From contig JAHAWU010000027.1 in assembly GCA_018383815.1 (NCBI GenBank), forward strand, positions 1-33,977: DNA of 33,977 bases, given 5' to 3'. The position numbers were made by a program, and so were the translations under genes. Numbering within the stretch: position 1 is the first letter of the stretch; the number at the start of each line of letters is the position of its first letter. Source of the stretch: Candidatus Jordarchaeia archaeon (GTDB lineage: Archaea > Asgardarchaeota > Jordiarchaeia > Jordiarchaeales > Jordiarchaeaceae). Shown here piece by piece: positions 31,545 through 33,977 of the stretch. The notes under the pieces were generated by a model. That model searched no databases. It was not told the DNA's origin and saw nothing but the letters and a program-made list of their open reading frames with translations.

Positions 31545-33044
31545 ATTTCCGAGAAGTATGACGCCATAGTTATTGGGGCAGGTATGGGGGGACTCTCCGC
31601 TGCCGCCACTCTCGCCACTAACGGACAAAGGGTTTTGCTGCTGGAAAAACACTGGAGACCTGGCGGTTATGCGGGCAGTTTTGTGCGGGGCAGATTCGAA
31701 TTCGAAATCGCCCTCCACGTGCTATCCGGTTTGGACCTAGAGGGAAAGCGTGGTTCACTCTACAGGAATTTTGAGAGCCTAGGAATTATGAAAAGAGTGG
31801 ACTTTGTTAGGGTGGATAATTTTTACAAAGCAGTTTATCCCGACATGGAGATTACAGTGCCCGCTAACCGGGAGGCTGCGGAAGAAGTTTTAGTGGATGC
31901 GTTTCCCCACGAGTCGGAGGGAATAAAGCGTTTCCTAGACAGAATGGCGGCTACAAATAGGGCCCTGGCACTGTTGACCCGCACGGGAGACATTTCCCAG
32001 AAGGAGGTTAAAGAAGACTTTCTTGCGTACCGAGGAAAAACCCTAGCCGACGTCCTGTATGCCGACGTTAAGGATGCTAAGGCTCGTGCCGTGTTATCCC
32101 AAATTATGGGCTATTTTGGTTTGCCACCCTCCCAGGTTTCATACATAGTGTATGCGACTGCCTATGATACCCTTCTGAGATATGGAATAGCCCAAATTAA
32201 GGGCACCTCCCAGACTCTTTCCAACGCCTTCGTAGATATTATCGAGGAAAAGAATAGCGAGGTTAGGCTCAACTGCGGAGTTAAAAAAATCCTCACCGAA
32301 GGCAACAGAGTAAAAGGAGTGCTAACCGAAAACAATGAAAAAATACTTTCAGACTACATGGTATCAAATGTTAATCCCCTAACCACGTGCGCCGCAATGA
32401 TTGGAGTGGAGAAGGTTCCCCACTCCTTCTTTGATAACCTGCAAAAACACGAGATTGCTGTGGGAACCCTAAACGTTTACATGGGACTTGACGCTCCCCG
32501 CCAAGAACTGGGAATAGACGAGTTTGAAACGTTTATCAATTTGGGCTACGACTTTGATGCCAACTGGTCAAAAAGCCGCATAAGCGTTGAACCAGCAGAT
32601 TTTGCGGTGGCCACCTATAACTGTGCCTATTCGGAAGCCTCCCCTCCAGGCACCACCATAATGGTGCTTTGCACCCTAAGCCATGCTCAGCCCTGGTACA
32701 AAATTCCCCCCTCAGAATACGTGGCCACCAAAAATAGGATGGCCGAAAAAATGCTTGAAAGAACGGAAAAAGTCTATCCAGGACTAAGGGAACACATGGA
32801 GGTAGTAGAAGTGTCAACGCCCCTAACCAACATGAGGTACACTGGCAATCCTGGCGGCTCCATCCTTGGAACACCCTACAGTCCAAACAACGTATTCCTG
32901 GACAGATTACCCCAAGAGGGCCCACTCAAGGGACTCTACTTTGCTGGAGCTTGGACACAGATAGGGGGAGGATTCCAGACCTGCATCACGTCCGGAATAA
33001 TGGCTGCACAAAAACTAATGCTTGAAAAAATGAAAAAAGGATAA
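31545..33044 (+). CDS. CrtI/RetSat-type FAD-dependent oxidoreductase, copy 2 (probable ATT start)
   Basis: 499 aa. It closely matches copy 1 along its length: VIGAGMGGLSAAATLA, LLLEKHWRPGGYAGSF and GLYFAGAWTQIGGGFQT. The first ATG in frame (31584) lies inside the GxGxxG FAD motif and cannot be the start. No ATG, GTG or TTG occurs upstream in the frame. ATT at 31545 aligns with the ATG of copy 1 (ISEKYDA versus MSEKYDV) and has AGGGGG (31532-31537) 7 bases upstream, overlapping the copy 1 stop codon. Initiation at ATT, coupled to copy 1, is the simplest reading; a start-codon mutation is the alternative. Confidence 0.85.
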   Translation: MSEKYDAIVIGAGMGGLSAAATLATNGQRVLLLEKHWRPGGYAGSFVRGRFEFEIALHVLSGLDLEGKRGSLYRNFESLGIMKRVDFVRVDNFYKAVYPDMEITVPANREAAEEVLVDAFPHESEGIKRFLDRMAATNRALALLTRTGDISQKEVKEDFLAYRGKTLADVLYADVKDAKARAVLSQIMGYFGLPPSQVSYIVYATAYDTLLRYGIAQIKGTSQTLSNAFVDIIEEKNSEVRLNCGVKKILTEGNRVKGVLTENNEKILSDYMVSNVNPLTTCAAMIGVEKVPHSFFDNLQKHEIAVGTLNVYMGLDAPRQELGIDEFETFINLGYDFDANWSKSRISVEPADFAVATYNCAYSEASPPGTTIMVLCTLSHAQPWYKIPPSEYVATKNRMAEKMLERTEKVYPGLREHMEVVEVSTPLTNMRYTGNPGGSILGTPYSPNNVFLDRLPQEGPLKGLYFAGAWTQIGGGFQTCITSGIMAAQKLMLEKMKKG

Positions 33045-33053
33045 GATTAAAAT

Positions 33054-33099
33054 TTTTCAACTGTTTAAGGCACCTGACTTTAAAAAAGGGAGTTGAAAA
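33054..33099. terminator. 9-bp inverted repeat after the flavoprotein operon
   Basis: TTTTCAACT (33054-33062) and AGTTGAAAA (33091-33099) are perfect reverse complements around a 28-base loop, between convergent genes. This may be a transcript-end hairpin. There is no strong T-run after it, so the terminator call is weak. Confidence 0.3.
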
Positions 33100-33179
33100 T
33101 CTACGCCCTGAAAATTAGCATTCACTTCATCGCCTGTAGAGTGTTAGGAGGGAAACAAAGGTAGAACCCCACACCTACT

Positions 33180-33659
33180 CTAATATTCGGTCTTATCGGG
33201 TTTCAAATTCCCGTTTTTCCGTTGGACGAAACTTGCAATGTGCTCCCTTACAAATAGCGTGTTTACACCATGGAGAAAACTAGTGAGAATTATTGAGAGT
33301 AATAGGATTGCGCTAACTTCACTATCGTACATTAATACTTTACTAAGAAGAAATGCAATTGCAAACAATAAAGCCAATGCGAAGAGTGTCCGCCCTAAGA
33401 TAATCGCAGCTCTTCCTTCAGATCCTTTACTCGCTAAGCTTCTAATAAACACCCTCACATCCTTGTACCGTTCGAACCCCTTAAAACGCCTTAGAAACCG
33501 AATAATATCCAAATCCCAGAACCAAGTGACGTATAACACGCAAGAAGCCACGAAAACAGCCACCAAAAACACCGTGAGTGGAGTAACTATAAGATGCGTC
33601 GATAAGATGAAATCATCCTGCAGATAAACGAGTCTCAGCCCGAAGGAATAGCTTAGCAA
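33180..33659 (-). CDS. Small multi-pass membrane protein, unknown
   Basis: 159 aa from TTG 33659. There are three hydrophobic segments, about residues 20-46 (LIVTPLTVFLVAVFVASCVLY), 88-108 (LGRTLFALALLFAIAFLLSK) and 113-130 (SAILLLSIILTSFL). A basic cytoplasmic-type loop lies between the first and second (RFLRRFKGFERYKDVR). No family is recognised. A minus-strand TATA-like AATATAAAC near 33683-33691 lies about 27 bases upstream, suggesting a leaderless transcript. It is immediately next to the IS110-type element. Confidence 0.55.
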   Translation of the reverse strand: MLSYSFGLRLVYLQDDFILSTHLIVTPLTVFLVAVFVASCVLYVTWFWDLDIIRFLRRFKGFERYKDVRVFIRSLASKGSEGRAAIILGRTLFALALLFAIAFLLSKVLMYDSEVSAILLLSIILTSFLHGVNTLFVREHIASFVQRKNGNLKPDKTEY

Positions 33660-33682
33660 GTAAAAATAACCACTTGACTATG

Positions 33683-33690
33683 TTTATATT
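33683..33690 (+). promoter_or_regulatory. TATA box upstream of the IS110 5' RNA
   Basis: TTTATATT on the plus strand predicts a transcription start about 25 bases on, near 33714. This coincides with the 5' edge of the first predicted hairpin (33715-33717). The same AT-rich box may also serve the minus-strand membrane-protein gene. Confidence 0.45.
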
Positions 33691-33714
33691 AGGGATTTAC
33701 CCATTTAGAGGATA

Positions 33715-33898
33715 GTGGTCGGAAAAACCCTCTATGTGGGTGTTCGGGCGCCTGCTGCTAGAGGCGACCCTCGTAACCACTTATTAAAAGAGGTAACCGC
33801 GCCACCCTCAATGAAGTCAAGTGCGCCGTTTTTTGAGGCTCAGTATAACCTTCCGGGGGCGCGGCGACCACAAAAGTGAAGGAGGAGGCGAATCCTCC
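33715..33898 (+). ncRNA. Candidate IS110 bridge RNA (5' structured region)
   Basis: There are two strong nested hairpins. Hairpin 1: GGTCG (33717-33721) pairs with CGACC (33765-33769), then after a 7-base bulge CCTCTA (33729-33734) pairs with TAGAGG (33759-33764), with GGTG/CGCC inside. Hairpin 2: GGT/ACC (33792-33794, 33867-33869), CCGCGCC/GGCGCGG (33797-33803, 33858-33864) and CCTCAA/TTGAGG (33806-33811, 33833-33838). Hairpin 2 has a 21-base terminal loop and a 2-by-19 internal loop. IS110-group elements encode a bridge RNA here, between left end and recombinase, whose loops pair with target and donor DNA. Guide assignment needs the element ends. Confidence 0.5.
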
Positions 33899-33900
33899 TT
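33879..33900 (+). promoter_or_regulatory. Hairpin sequestering the SD and start of the IS110 recombinase
   Basis: AAGGAGGA (33879-33886) pairs perfectly with TCCTCCTT (33893-33900) around a 6-base loop. The 5' arm is the recombinase SD, and the 3' arm includes the first two bases of the TTG start at 33899. When folded it should block ribosome binding, keeping recombinase expression low. Confidence 0.55.
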
Positions 33901-33977
33901 GAACTATGTAGGAGTTGATGTGAGTAAAAAGTTTTTCGATTGCTGGGATCCGCGCAGGCGGGTCACCGGAAGAGTTG
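33899..33977 (+). CDS. IS110-family recombinase (N-terminus only, cut by window end)
   Basis: 26 codons are visible, beginning TTG-AAC-TAT and reading NYVGVDVSKKFFDCW. VGVDVSKK is the hallmark first motif of the IS110 DEDD (RuvC-like) domain, and its Asp is the first catalytic residue. These recombinases work with a bridge RNA to join donor and target DNA. The start is TTG at 33899, with SD GGAGGAGG at 33881-33888. The rest, including the C-terminal Ser-containing domain, lies beyond the window. Confidence 0.75.
   Translation, partial: MNYVGVDVSKKFFDCWDPRRRVTGRV

Larger units (their letters stand above)
33700..33977 (+). mobile_element. Left end of an IS110-family insertion sequence (truncated by window)
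   Basis: This interval holds the structured 5' region and the first 26 codons of an IS110-type recombinase. The DNA is markedly richer in G+C than its surroundings, consistent with acquired DNA. The left boundary (about 33700) is approximate: IS110 elements usually lack terminal inverted repeats and none can be tested here. The right end is outside the window. Confidence 0.6.

Noticed and set aside
31584-31586. ATG as start of the second flavoprotein
   Set aside because: It lies inside the GxGxxG FAD-binding motif and would remove the first strand, which is conserved with copy 1.

Overview
The window looks like a contig from an uncultured anaerobic archaeon. The evidence is TATA/BRE-type promoters, several TTG and GTG starts with strong Shine-Dalgarno (SD) sequences, an ADP-dependent sugar kinase, a minimal SufBC pair, and many oxygen-sensitive Fe-S proteins. 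A Bathyarchaeia-like or related lineage is my guess; no rRNA or single-copy marker is present to prove it. No tRNA, rRNA or CRISPR array was seen.

Layout. 1-861 (-): truncated FixC-like flavoprotein. 1252-3350 (+): a PF06050 reductase with its ATP-dependent activase, resembling the double-cubane-cluster protein system. 3461-5223 (+): two LURP-one-related paralogues flanking a small roadblock-like gene. 5249-7206 (-): sufC then sufB/D. 7487-8650 (-): GT-B glycosyltransferase behind a dyad-rich promoter. 9194-11278 (+): large sequon-rich membrane protein with a longin-like sensor and coiled coil. 11477-14405 (-): an M24-fold enzyme, an SCP2-like protein and an MmgE/PrpD protein in a likely operon. 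14531-15034 (-): zinc-ribbon protein. 15339-16421 (+): multi-Fe-S protein. 16563-23715 (-): enoyl-CoA hydratase, Cys-rich small protein, cupin, CooS-type CODH homologue, HSL-type esterase, ATC-hydrolase-like protein and MGMT-like protein, mostly with their own promoters. 24164-24875 (+): HEPN-MNT pair. 25022-27681 (+): GlmS-isomerase-like SIS protein plus ADP-dependent kinase. 27764-28864 (+): two Fe-S proteins. 28908-29595: decayed IS607/IS605-type element between two small membrane-peptide reading frames. 30037-33044 (+): tandem CrtI/RetSat-type flavoproteins. 33180-33659 (-): small membrane protein. 33683-33977 (+): left end of an IS110-family element cut by the window edge.

How the genes may work together. 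The common theme is low-potential redox chemistry: FixC-like enzyme, ATP-driven Fe-S reductase, polyferredoxin-like proteins, CODH scaffold, Suf assembly and CrtI-type flavoproteins. Acyl-CoA or lipid handling is also represented (crotonase, SCP2, MmgE/PrpD, esterase). The SIS protein and the ADP-kinase fit amino-sugar entry into glycolysis.

Most notable points. (1) The CooS homologue has Glu in place of the C-cluster cysteine equivalent to Cys295 of CODH-II, so it is probably not a CO dehydrogenase. (2) The GC-rich structured region upstream of the IS110 recombinase is a candidate bridge RNA, followed by a hairpin that hides the recombinase SD. (3) The second tandem flavoprotein appears to start at ATT. 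(4) The PF06050/activase pair matches the double-cubane type rather than a heterodimeric dehydratase.
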